NCBI RefSeq assembly: GCF_037102585.1
Contig: NW_027043828.1
Span: forward strand, 186,001-250,000
Reading direction: 5' to 3'
Length of the DNA stretch: 64,000 bases
DNA from: Saccharomycopsis crataegensis
Taxonomy: Eukaryota; Ascomycota; Saccharomycetes; Ascoideales; Saccharomycopsidaceae
Positions within the stretch are counted from its first letter, which is position 1, and each line of letters starts with the position of its first letter. The position numbers and the translations under genes were made by a program. Shown piece by piece: positions 39,853 to 49,965 of the stretch. Under the pieces are notes generated by a model. It had not been told where the DNA came from. It worked only from the letters and a program-made list of their open reading frames with translations, and searched no databases.

Positions 39853-41718
39853 GATGAAGCTTTTTCATTTTTATCAAATATTTTTGTTGCAGTTCATTCG
39901 ATTGCAATTTGAATGAATTAATTCAAGATATCTTGTTTTTCGAAAAAAGTACCTATTATCGATTATATGGATATATATATATATGAATTTGGAAATTATT
40001 ACTTGTGTTTTGAACAATGTATATCTGATACTTGATTATAGATAGTATATAGCATAATTCATGCTTTAGCAACCTAGTTACTACCTCATCATATTCAAAA
40101 TCACCCAGCATCTGCTGACATAATAAGATTCAAGTGGCTTATCTCGGTGTTATTGATTAATGACTTATGATTATGAAATTTATATTAATAGCACTCTCTA
40201 TTTTCATTATTATTTCTAGATTATTATGTAACTTTGGAATAACGTAGAAAGAACTATATAAGGTTCTTTGTTTAATACCACTTATTTTTGATTTCAAAAA
40301 AAATCTTCAAGTTATGCTTTCCATCCTTTCAAACAAATAATATTTTAATTCATTCGCTACAATAATTATAGCTTGAATTCTAGACTGAAAAACTCGCTAT
40401 ATGTCTAAATAACATGGGAGTATGAATTGTACCAGTGAATCATTACCACCAATTTTGTTTAAATTGCTCAAATACGCTGTCAAAACTGAGTAATGTATGC
40501 AGGATCTTGAAGGCACTTCTTCTCATCATGGAACGAAGAGGCTAGCTATTATTCAATCGTGCAGTAATCTTGCTGCTTTCATTAATCTGTAGATATTGAA
40601 TAATTAGCTGATTATTATTATAGACTTGAGACAGCAGATATGGAGAATTTCTGTTAAATTGTGTTTGTCAAGTACGACCTTATGCACTAGTACGCACCAG
40701 GAGCAGCGAATAATGTCAATAAGAATAAGGAGTATACTCCTAATACTATAACAATACTTCCTTTCAACGATATCGTATTTGAATGAATAAATAAATAAAT
40801 TATATATTAACGAGTCAAAGAGTTTTTTTGCTATTTGATATATAATGAGAAAATCTAATAGCTATCTTAGTGATTAGTCGCAAACTATTTAATGACTACC
40901 CAACTAGATGAATGGATTAGGATATAACAACTTCTCATAACTTTGACTTCTGAAGTTATAAACAGAGGTTTGGTATAACATTTTAATATTTACAATGTAT
41001 AAAGGTTACAATAATTATTTGTCCAAGTTAAGAAACAACATAATAATGAGTTCAAGAATAAATATAAGAGGTAGCTACTTTACCTGGTAAAGTAGGTTGT
41101 CAATATTCGCAGTATCTACGATAGCATAATTGCATCAACCTGCGCAAAGTTCCCCAGATCGATTTCCCCAAAATCAACACCAATAAAATCTTTAATCTGT
41201 CGGCTCAACAAATTATTCCAATTAAATATCACTAAATATTTTGAAAAAATATTAAGATTAAAAAATATTGAGATTCGGAAATATTAAGGTTCACAAATAT
41301 TGAGATTGGCAAATTCTAAACAAAAAATTTGCAAAATTAATCTGAAAAAATAACAAGTGATTGTTTAAGTATTTCCCAAATTAGAAAGAGCTGGGGAACA
41401 TAAATAAAACACTTTAAATTATCCACTGATTTATCTTCCCACTCGTAAATTACTGTTGAAATCTTTTTTTTTTTTAATTTTATTGCTCTAAATTAGGCAG
41501 CAAAAAAATGACAGTATGTATACACTTGCCTCTGTCACTAAAATTGGCTAAGCGTTCAAACGAAATGGTGGGGGAGCTACTGCTTTTTTCTGCGATTATA
41601 AATTCACCAAGGCATCTCCTGTATTATTTCTTCAATAGCATATTAATTGCCATAAAGCAACTACACGGGAAGCCCTAGGAATATCACATTGATTAGTTTC
41701 CAATAGTCAATAAAAAAG
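39853..41718 (+). repeat. Spacer between protease genes 3 and 4, with extra 430-base segment
   Basis: It starts with a (TA)n run (39968-39982) and blocks related to the other spacers (AGATATGGAGAATTTCTG at about 40636, and a TGCGCAAAG block at about 41141). These two blocks are adjacent in other spacers but are separated here by about 430 extra bases (about 40690-41125). Tandem ATATTAAGATT-like units occur at 41245-41310. A TATAAATT box lies at 41597-41604, 122 bases before gene 4. Confidence 0.65.
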
Positions 41719-43473
41719 ATGAATCTATTGGGTTTATTTGCTCTTTTTGCTCTCACTTGTGAATCACTGGTTCTTCAAAAACGTCTGGCATCTCCCGAAG
41801 CAAATACAAATGGATATTTCAAGATTGACTTTGAAGTTTCGGAAAGAGATCTTTCTGATCCCACTAAAGTCGTTAAACGTTCCGAAATGGGCGGCAGAGG
41901 TATCAATTACGAAGCATTGAGCAAAAGAAGCCGTCATATATTGAATAAAAGATCAGGGAATTCCTCTGATGATGTTGTCATGACACTTTACAATAACATG
42001 GTGGTGGAATATAACGCAAATATTTCTCTTGGAAGCCCTCCTCAAAACTTCTCAGTCCAAATCGATACAGGGTCTTCAGATTTGTGGGTTTTTGCCAAAT
42101 CCAATCCATATTGTGATTTCAATTCAAAAAATATTTCCAAAAGACACATTGAACAAAGAGATGCTAATGATGATAATACTGCCACTGAAGCTGCTACTAC
42201 TTCGGGTACTGTTACTATTTCATCTAGTGGTGACTTTGAATCCATTAACAGAACAACCTACATCACCCCATCGTATCTCCCCCTGCAAACTACTTTTGAA
42301 ATCAATACTGCTACAGTTATTGCTACCATTGCTTGTGAGGAATCAGGATATTTCAACCCAGATGACTCTAGTAGTTTCCATAAAGTCGACAAAAACTTCT
42401 TCATCGAATACGGGAATGATGACTTTGCTCAAGGGAGTATTAGCCAAGATACCCTTATATTCAGCGAGTTTGTCTTTGAGAACTACACTTTCGGGCTTGC
42501 TGAAGTTTCCAATTCTTCAAAGATGATACTTGGGATCGGGTTACAAGGAATCGAGACTTTAGGGTTATACGATAATTTGCCGTTGAGACTTGTCGATAGT
42601 GGGTACATCAACCGTGCGGTGTATTCTCAATTTCTCAATGATTTCAACGCCACTACTGGGAGTATTCTTTTTGGGGCAGTTGATAGCTCCAAGTACACTG
42701 GTAACTTGACCACTTTCCCGTTGATCAATGTCCTCAATTATGAGCACCCTCTGACTTTCCATATCACCTGCGACAGTATTGATCTTACTTACGCTAGTAA
42801 TAACTCTGTTGCTCTGAATTTGTCTTCTGCAAAGCACCCAATCTTGTTTGACTCAGGAACCTCGGACTTGTTGGTGCCTCAGGTAGTGTTCGACTGGTTT
42901 GGAGTTGAGTTCGAACATATTTCCTACATTGATGAACTTGGTGGGTATCTTGCCCGTTGCGATGTATTGGAAGAATATAATTTCGATATTACCTTACAAG
43001 GCGTCACATATTCCGTTCCTCTTTCATTCATGAGTGCTCCAATTACCCAACTCGCTGAACTTTTCTTAACAAACGTTCCTCTGAAATACTTAAAGGACAA
43101 TTATTGTCTCTTGGGGATTGACGCCCTGTCAGACAACTCCATGGTTGCTGGAGATGTGCTTTTAAGATGGTTCTACGTGGTTTATGATTTGACCAACTAC
43201 GAGCTTCTGTTGGCCCAAGCGGTATTCAACAGCACTGAAGAAGATATCCAAGTCATTTCTGCTCTTGGTAAGGTTCCTGGAGCCGTGCATGTTGATAGTT
43301 CCATTACTTATGAGGGTAGCTTAACAACTCCAACTTCCTCCGATGGTGAAGAGCCATCGTTCACAGGAGTCACTCCTACAGGATTAAGCAAACTCAATGC
43401 TGGGAGTAAATTGACCATTTCTCGGTTATTAATTACTGGAGCGCTTGCTGGTTGGTATTTTCTTTTTTATTGA
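41719..43473 (+). CDS. Yapsin-like aspartyl protease 4, GPI-type
   Basis: 584 residues and, together with genes 1 and 2, among the more diverged copies in the 5' half (MNLLGLFALFALTCESLVLQ). Catalytic motifs DTGSSDLW (D116) and DSGTSDLL (D378). The pro-region again has several KR sites, and the loop has ISKRHIEQRD. The middle segment FVFENYTFGLAEVSNSS matches gene 6, and the C-terminal GKVPGAVHVDSSITYEGSL also matches gene 6 rather than its immediate neighbours. The last residues (ISRLLITGALAGWYFLFY) form the GPI-type tail, with a Tyr at the end. The 3' flank (from 43489) is the second copy of the block found after gene 2. Confidence 0.9.
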   Translation: MNLLGLFALFALTCESLVLQKRLASPEANTNGYFKIDFEVSERDLSDPTKVVKRSEMGGRGINYEALSKRSRHILNKRSGNSSDDVVMTLYNNMVVEYNANISLGSPPQNFSVQIDTGSSDLWVFAKSNPYCDFNSKNISKRHIEQRDANDDNTATEAATTSGTVTISSSGDFESINRTTYITPSYLPLQTTFEINTATVIATIACEESGYFNPDDSSSFHKVDKNFFIEYGNDDFAQGSISQDTLIFSEFVFENYTFGLAEVSNSSKMILGIGLQGIETLGLYDNLPLRLVDSGYINRAVYSQFLNDFNATTGSILFGAVDSSKYTGNLTTFPLINVLNYEHPLTFHITCDSIDLTYASNNSVALNLSSAKHPILFDSGTSDLLVPQVVFDWFGVEFEHISYIDELGGYLARCDVLEEYNFDITLQGVTYSVPLSFMSAPITQLAELFLTNVPLKYLKDNYCLLGIDALSDNSMVAGDVLLRWFYVVYDLTNYELLLAQAVFNSTEEDIQVISALGKVPGAVHVDSSITYEGSLTTPTSSDGEEPSFTGVTPTGLSKLNAGSKLTISRLLITGALAGWYFLFY

Positions 43474-44902
43474 ATTATTTTGTTTCGGTTCATTCAATTG
43501 CAAATTGAATGGCACGATTTATTAATTTTTTTCTAATCATTTACGAGGAGATATCTTTTTGTTTTTTCAAATAAAAAAAAAATTATTCTTATTATTATTT
43601 ATACAGATACAGTTCAAACAATTTATTAATCTTATACAAAATTCACTACTCAATTATCATCATTAGCTTGAAAAATGTTATTTGTAGTTTGAGAAACATT
43701 CTGATATTTTTATGATAGATACTGCGAAGCTTAAGTCATGTTAGATACCTTCACATCATAATCAAAATCATCCTAACCACTGTTGATGTTTCCAGGCTTA
43801 AGCAGTTTACTCTCCTAGATATAAATTACTTTTTGGTTATGCAATCTATTATTATTGACAGTACTTTCTATAAGTAACATAAGAAGGAGGTTGCTACTAC
43901 AGTTCTTATACCTGTACGTCCATTTGAATCAAATAGGTCAAACTAGACTACAACATTTTTTTGATGGCATGATATTGATCCTCACTATGGCTAAGCTGTA
44001 CTGTGGTTAACTACTGGATGGACGGCTCTATAAACTGTGCCAGTGTGTATCGTTGCTACCAATATTGTTTACATTGCTCCACAATGTTATCAGTGGACCC
44101 TCAAAACTGAGGAATGTACACATAGATACTAATGATACTTATATTTATAAGCAGAAATATGAAACCAAGTAATTTTCAATCTTTGAGTGATGGTACTGCC
44201 TTTATTATTCTATAGAGAATGAAGAATCAAATAACTCCCATTACAGATAATATAAAAACCATCCATGGGGTCTGAAAATAATTTTATTGCAACCTCAAAG
44301 AAGACCACCTTGGGCAGATCCTTATAGAAGAAAAAATCCCAAAAGGAGCGTAAATGAGATATAAAGAAGATAGTCACATTATACACCCGGGACCGCAGAT
44401 GTGGACAATTTCTGTCACTGTTTGGTACATACGGAAGATATGCAGACGATAATCTGCCCAGATTGATTTCCTTAAAAAGAAACATTAATAGAATCATTAT
44501 TCTATTGATTTAAAAAATTTCTATGGGTTGAAAAAAAAAAAAATATCAAAAAATTTTGAGATCTGAAAATATAAAGACTGGAAAATTATAAAGAAAGTGA
44601 TTTCCTGACTTGGGAAAACCTAAAAGCAGTTCAATTTATCCACCAATTTTATCTTTCCACTCTTTGATTTCTCTTATATTTTTTCCTCTCTATACTCACC
44701 AGAGATATAATATCAGCATGTATACACTTTCTTTTTTTGCCACTGGTGACTCAAGGTTCTAAAATGATGGGGTAGCTTTTACTACTTCATTATTCAGGTA
44801 TAAATTCGCCCAAGTTTCTGCTGCATTATGTATTCAATAGAATATTGATTGAAGTATAGGATCTACATCACATTAATTAGTTTCCAATAATCAGTGTAAA
44901 AG
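43474..44902 (+). repeat. Spacer between protease genes 4 and 5, second copy of duplicated block
   Basis: 43489-44126 duplicates 36702-37340 with only scattered base changes. It is followed by its own sequence, the GACCGCAGATGTGGACAATTT block (about 44391), an A-run region (44530-44545), and a promoter almost identical to that of gene 3 with TATAAAT at 44799-44805, again 104 bases before the ATG. Confidence 0.8.
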
Positions 44903-46654
44903 ATGAAGCTATTGGGTTTATTTGCTCTTTTTGCCCTCACTTGTGAGTCGCTGGCTTTTCAAAAACGTCTTGCAACCCCGAAACCCAACAACAGTGGATA
45001 CTTCAAGATTGACTTTGAAGTTGCCGAAAGAGATCTTTATGATCCAACGAAAGTCGTCAAACGTTCGGACATGGATGATAGGAGCATCAATTACGAAGCA
45101 TTGGCTAAGAGAAGCCGTCATGTATTGGACAAAAGATCCGGAAATTCCTCTGAAGATGTTGTCATGACACTTCAAAATAACAGAAGCATTGCATATTTTG
45201 CGAACATCTCGCTCGGGACCCCTCCCCAAAACTTCACTGTGCAAGTCGATACTGGGTCGTCAGATTTTTGGGTTTTCGCCAAATCCAACCCGTATTGTAA
45301 TTTCGGCACCAGTAGTTCCAAAAGAAATCTTGAAGAAAGAGATGAGGAGGGTGAAAATGCTTCTGCTACCACTGCTATCGATAATACCTCGGGTACTGCC
45401 ACTATTTCATCTAACGATGACTTTGAATCCATTAACAGAACAACCTACATCACCCCACTGTATTTTCCTCCACAATCGACTTATGAAATCAATACTGCTG
45501 CGGTTCTGGCTACCGTTGACTGTGACAATACAGGATATTTTAAACCAGATGATTCCAGCAGTTTTCATGACACAAACAACAATTTCTTTGTGGGTTATGC
45601 CAGTAAAAACTTTGCTCAAGGGAATATCAGCCAAGATACCCTTATATTCGGTGACTTTGTCTTTGAGAACTATACTTTTGGGCTTGCCGAAGCCTCTAAT
45701 AGCTCGGTATTGATATTTGGGATCGGGTTACAAGGATTAGACAGTTTGGGGATGCACGATAATTTACCCTTGAGACTTGTCGATAGTGGGCACATTAACC
45801 GTGCGGTATATTCTCAATATCTCAATGACTACAATGCAACTACCGGGAGTATTCTTTTTGGGGCAGTTGATAGCTCCAAGTACACTGGTAACTTGACTAC
45901 TTTTCCATTGCTTATTATCGACGATTATGTTCACCCTCTGACCTTTCATATTACCTGCGACAGTATTGACCTCACTTATGCTAGCAATAACTCTGTTGCT
46001 CTGAATGTGTCTTCTGCAAAACATCCAATCTTATTTGACTCAGGAACTTCGCTCCTTATTTTGCCTCAGACAGTTTTTGACTGGTTTGGAGTTGCATTCG
46101 AACAAATTTCCTTCATTGAGGAGCTCGATGGGTATCTTGCCCGTTGTGATGTGTTAGAAGAATATAATTTTGATATCACCTTGCAAGGTGTCACTTATTC
46201 CATTCCCCTTTCTTTCTTTGGTGCTCCAATGACTCAGGTCGCTGATCTTATGACCGGAGAGAATCTGAAATACAAGAATGCTGACTATTGCTACTTATTG
46301 ATCGATGTCCTGACAGATAATACTATGACTGCTGGGGACTCTTTATCAAGATGGTTCTATGTGGTTTATGATTTAACCAATTATGAGCTTCTGTTGGCCC
46401 AAGCGGTATTCAACAGCACTGAAGAAGATATCCAAGTCATTTCTGCTCTTGGTAAAATTCCTGGGGCAGCGCATGTTGCTAGTTCCATCACTTATGGAGG
46501 TGACCTGGACAGTCCAACTTCTTCCGATGGTGAGGAGCCATCTTTCACTGGAGTCACTCCTACTGGACTTAAAAAACTCAATTCCGGAGATAAATTGACA
46601 ATTTCTTGGCCATTGCTTGCTGGTGCTACTGTTGGTTGGTATTTGTTCTTGTAA
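44903..46654 (+). CDS. Yapsin-like aspartyl protease 5, GPI-type
   Basis: 583 residues. The N-terminal 180 residues are almost the same as in genes 3 and 6 (a few substitutions, e.g. NNSGY for INNGY). Catalytic motifs DTGSSDFW (D116) and DSGTSLLI (D379). The segment LLIIDDYVHPLTFHITCDS is shared with gene 3, then DSGTSLLILPQTVFDWFGVA is shared with gene 6, and the C-terminal 75 residues return to the gene 3 type. The gene is thus a patchwork of its two relatives plus private stretches such as FKPDDSSSFHDTN. Tail WPLLAGATVGWYLFL, GPI-type. Confidence 0.9.
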   Translation: MKLLGLFALFALTCESLAFQKRLATPKPNNSGYFKIDFEVAERDLYDPTKVVKRSDMDDRSINYEALAKRSRHVLDKRSGNSSEDVVMTLQNNRSIAYFANISLGTPPQNFTVQVDTGSSDFWVFAKSNPYCNFGTSSSKRNLEERDEEGENASATTAIDNTSGTATISSNDDFESINRTTYITPLYFPPQSTYEINTAAVLATVDCDNTGYFKPDDSSSFHDTNNNFFVGYASKNFAQGNISQDTLIFGDFVFENYTFGLAEASNSSVLIFGIGLQGLDSLGMHDNLPLRLVDSGHINRAVYSQYLNDYNATTGSILFGAVDSSKYTGNLTTFPLLIIDDYVHPLTFHITCDSIDLTYASNNSVALNVSSAKHPILFDSGTSLLILPQTVFDWFGVAFEQISFIEELDGYLARCDVLEEYNFDITLQGVTYSIPLSFFGAPMTQVADLMTGENLKYKNADYCYLLIDVLTDNTMTAGDSLSRWFYVVYDLTNYELLLAQAVFNSTEEDIQVISALGKIPGAAHVASSITYGGDLDSPTSSDGEEPSFTGVTPTGLKKLNSGDKLTISWPLLAGATVGWYLFL

Positions 46655-47808
46655 CACAATGCTGTTTGTTTTCAGTAAATTTACACACTGTAATTACATA
46701 TGGTTATTATATGGTGATATCTTATTTTTTCAAGAAAAGATAAAAAATTTATTGTAATTATATATATATATATATATATATGAATTTGAAACTACCACTT
46801 GTCTTTCAAAAACTTTCTTTTTATCTTTTATGATAGACACCGTGTAGCTTAAGTGATGCTTAAGACATTATATAGTCAAAATCATCTCAGCAACTGTTTA
46901 AATAATCAGGCTCAAGTAGCTCATCTCATTTTAACATTGTTATTAATAAGCTTTGGTCATGAAATTCGTATTAAGATCACCTTCCATTATTTCTATGAAG
47001 GGAACTTCTACTAACCATGGAAGGAAGAGGCTAGCTATTATTCAATCATATAGTAATCTTTCTGCTTGCACGTGCCTGTAGAGGTTAAATAACAACTTGC
47101 AACTAACTATTGTTGCATATAACAAGAATGAAAAAAATGCCAAATGTAAACGTAAATTATATATGTGCACGATATTCACAATGTAGATTATAAACACGGG
47201 GTTGCAGATGTGGACAATTCCCATTACATTGTGTTTTGTACATACGGACCATGTGCAGATGATAACATTAACATGCGCAAAGCTCCCCAGATCCATTTCC
47301 CCAAGAGCAGCATCAAATAAATTATTGTTCTGTCAGTTTAGGAAAGTCGTTTGATCAAAAAAAAAAACATAATCGAAAAATAGCGAGATTGAAAAATATT
47401 AAGACTAGAAAATTCTGAAACAAAAATTCCAAAAAAAAAATGTAAAAAAAAAAAAAAATGGTTGTTTGTGTATTTGCCAAATTAGGAAGAGCTTGGGAAT
47501 ATCAACGAACCACTTCAAATTATCAACTGATTTCAATTTTCCACTAAATAATTTCTGTAGATTTTCCTTTTTGCTTTTTTTTTCTTCTTCTCTATACTCA
47601 TCAGAGATACAAAATCAGCATGTATTCACTTCATCTCTCACCACAGCTGACTCAGCGTTCAAATGAGATACTGGGGGGTAGCTTTCACTACTTCATTCTT
47701 CAGGTATAAAATCGCCCAAGTTTCTGCTGCATTATGTATTCAATAGAATATTGATGGAAGTATAGGATCTACATCACATTAATTAGTTTCCAATAATCAG
47801 TGTAAAAG
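46655..47808 (+). repeat. Spacer between protease genes 5 and 6
   Basis: Begins with a (TA)n run at 46761-46783. It shares the GAAGAGGCTAGCTATTATTC block (about 47022-47041) with the gene 3-4 spacer and the TTGCAGATGTGGACAATTCC block (about 47203) with the others. A-rich stretches lie at 47355-47460. Promoter with TATAAAA at 47705-47711, 104 bases before the start. Confidence 0.7.
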
Positions 47809-49563
47809 ATGAAGCTATTGGGTTTATTTGCTCTTTTTGCCCTCACTTGTGAGTCGCTGGCTTTTCAAAAACGTCTTGCAACCCCGAAACCCATCAACAA
47901 TGGATACTTCAAGATTGACTTTGAAGTTGCCGAAAGAGACCTTTATGATCCAACAAAAGTCGTCAAACGTTCGGACATGGATGACAGGAGCATCAATTAC
48001 GAAGCATTGGCTAAGAGAAGCCGTCATGTATTGGACAAAAGATCCGGAAATTCCTCTGAAGATGTTGTCATGACACTTCAAAATAACAGAAGCATTGCAT
48101 ATTTTGCGAACATCTCGCTCGGGACCCCTCCCCAAAACTTCACTGTGCAAGTCGATACTGGGTCGTCAGATTTTTGGGTTTTCGCCAAATCCAACCCGTA
48201 TTGTAATTTCGGCACCAGTAGTTCCAAAAGAAATCTTGAAGAAAGAGATGAGGAGGGTGAAAATGCTTCTGCTACCACTGCTATCGATACTACCTCGGGT
48301 ACTGCCACTATTTCATCTAACGATGACTTTGAATCCATTAACAGAACAACCTACATCACCCCATTGTATTTGCCCCTGAAATCGACTTATGAAATCAATA
48401 CTGCTACGGTTCTGGCTACCGTTGACTGTGATGATACGAGATATTTTAACCCGGATGACTCCAGCAGTTTCCAGGAAACAAACAGCAGTTTCCTTAACGT
48501 CTATGGGGATAAATCCTTTGCCCAAGGAGCTGTTAGCCAAGATACCCTTATATTCAGCGACTTTGTCTTTGAGAACTACACTTTCGGGCTTGCTGAAGTT
48601 TCCAATTCTTCAATTATGGTCTTTGGAATTGGCTTACAAGAATTGGAGGGTTTGGGGTTGTACGATAATTTGCCGTTGAGACTTGTCGATAGTGGGCACA
48701 TTAACCGTGCGGTATATTCTCAATATCTTAATGATTACAATGCCACTACCGGGAGTATTCTTTTTGGAGCAGTTGATAGCTCAAAGTACACTGGTAACTT
48801 GACGACTTTTCCGTTGATTAATGCTCGTCATCTTCATAGGACCCCTAGTGATTTCTTCATCTCCTGTGACAGTATTGACCTCACTTATACTCGCAATAAC
48901 TCTGTTGCTCTGAATGTGTCTTCTGCAAAACATCCAATCTTATTTGACTCAGGAACTTCGCTCCTTATTTTGCCTCAGACAGTTTTCGACTGGTTTGGAG
49001 TTGCATTCGAACAAATTTCCTACATTGAGGAGCTCGATGGGTATCTTGCCCGTTGTGATGTGTTAGAAGAATATAATTTTGATATCACCTTGCAAGGTGT
49101 CACTTATTCCATTCCTCTTTCATTATTGGGAACCCCAGTTACCCAACTGCCTTTATTTCAGTTTGATGTCCCTCTGAAATATAAAAAGCCTAATTATTGT
49201 TTCTTAGATATCGATTGTGGGAACGACAACATCATAGTCGCTGGGGATTCTCTCTTAAGATGGTTCTATGTGGTTTATGATTTGACCAATTATGAGCTTC
49301 TGTTGGCCCAAGCTGTATTCAACAGCACTGAAGAAGATGTCCAAGTCATTTCTGCTCTTGGTAAGGTTCCTGGAGCCGTGCATGTTGATAGTTCCATTAC
49401 TTATGAAGGTAGCTTAATAACTCCAACTTCCTCTGATGGTGAAGAGCCATTTTTCACGGGAACTGTACATAAAGGAACAAAGAACCTTAATATTGGGGGT
49501 AGATTGACCATTTCTTGGCCGTTGTTGGTTGGGGCGGTTGCTGGTTGGCATTTTATTTTGTAA
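47809..49563 (+). CDS. Yapsin-like aspartyl protease 6, GPI-type
   Basis: 584 residues. The first 572 nucleotides appear identical to gene 3. Catalytic motifs DTGSSDFW (D116) and DSGTSLLI (D380). The middle is private (ARHLHRTPSDFFISCDS) or of gene 4 type. The region around the second catalytic Asp matches gene 5, and the C-terminal EGSLITPTSSDGEEP is of gene 4 type. The last part (FFTGTVHKGTKNLNIGG, then WPLLVGAVAGWHFIL) resembles gene 1, as does the 3' flank (TAAGGTGGAGCTTTTTT against TAAGGTAGAGCTTTTTT). It is therefore assembled from at least three types. It is the last gene of the array; the next gene, HOS1, faces it. Confidence 0.9.
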   Translation: MKLLGLFALFALTCESLAFQKRLATPKPINNGYFKIDFEVAERDLYDPTKVVKRSDMDDRSINYEALAKRSRHVLDKRSGNSSEDVVMTLQNNRSIAYFANISLGTPPQNFTVQVDTGSSDFWVFAKSNPYCNFGTSSSKRNLEERDEEGENASATTAIDTTSGTATISSNDDFESINRTTYITPLYLPLKSTYEINTATVLATVDCDDTRYFNPDDSSSFQETNSSFLNVYGDKSFAQGAVSQDTLIFSDFVFENYTFGLAEVSNSSIMVFGIGLQELEGLGLYDNLPLRLVDSGHINRAVYSQYLNDYNATTGSILFGAVDSSKYTGNLTTFPLINARHLHRTPSDFFISCDSIDLTYTRNNSVALNVSSAKHPILFDSGTSLLILPQTVFDWFGVAFEQISYIEELDGYLARCDVLEEYNFDITLQGVTYSIPLSLLGTPVTQLPLFQFDVPLKYKKPNYCFLDIDCGNDNIIVAGDSLLRWFYVVYDLTNYELLLAQAVFNSTEEDVQVISALGKVPGAVHVDSSITYEGSLITPTSSDGEEPFFTGTVHKGTKNLNIGGRLTISWPLLVGAVAGWHFIL

Positions 49564-49965
49564 GGTGGAGCTTTTTTGTGTTTTCCTAAGTATTTATTGG
49601 AATAGACCCTCCAAATTTTATTGAGCATTCTTGATATCACCAATTTAATTCGAAGTTTAGATGGCATAGTGCTTTTTTTTTTTTTCTGATTTTTATGTTA
49701 TATTTTATTTTTTCATTTTCAGCAGATAAGAATAGTCTCGATTTCTTTACTTTTGTAAAAAATATTCTAACTAAACATAAAGAAAACAATAAGGTTCTCA
49801 AACCCTAATTTATAGTAGAAGATATTCACAAAAGTCAATAAAATGGTTAGATTTCGTGTGGCAACTAGAAGTTAGTCATTTCGGGCATGGGGTTCAGAAG
49901 TCTATTCCGTCCCCTGTATTATTATTATTATTGTCATCATAATCATCACATTTTATAGCTAGCTT
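49564..49965. other. Convergent 3' region at the end of the protease array
   Basis: T-rich spacer between protease gene 6 and HOS1, with a 14-T run at about 49672-49685 and an (ATT)n run near 49917-49933. No coding signal. Confidence 0.5.
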
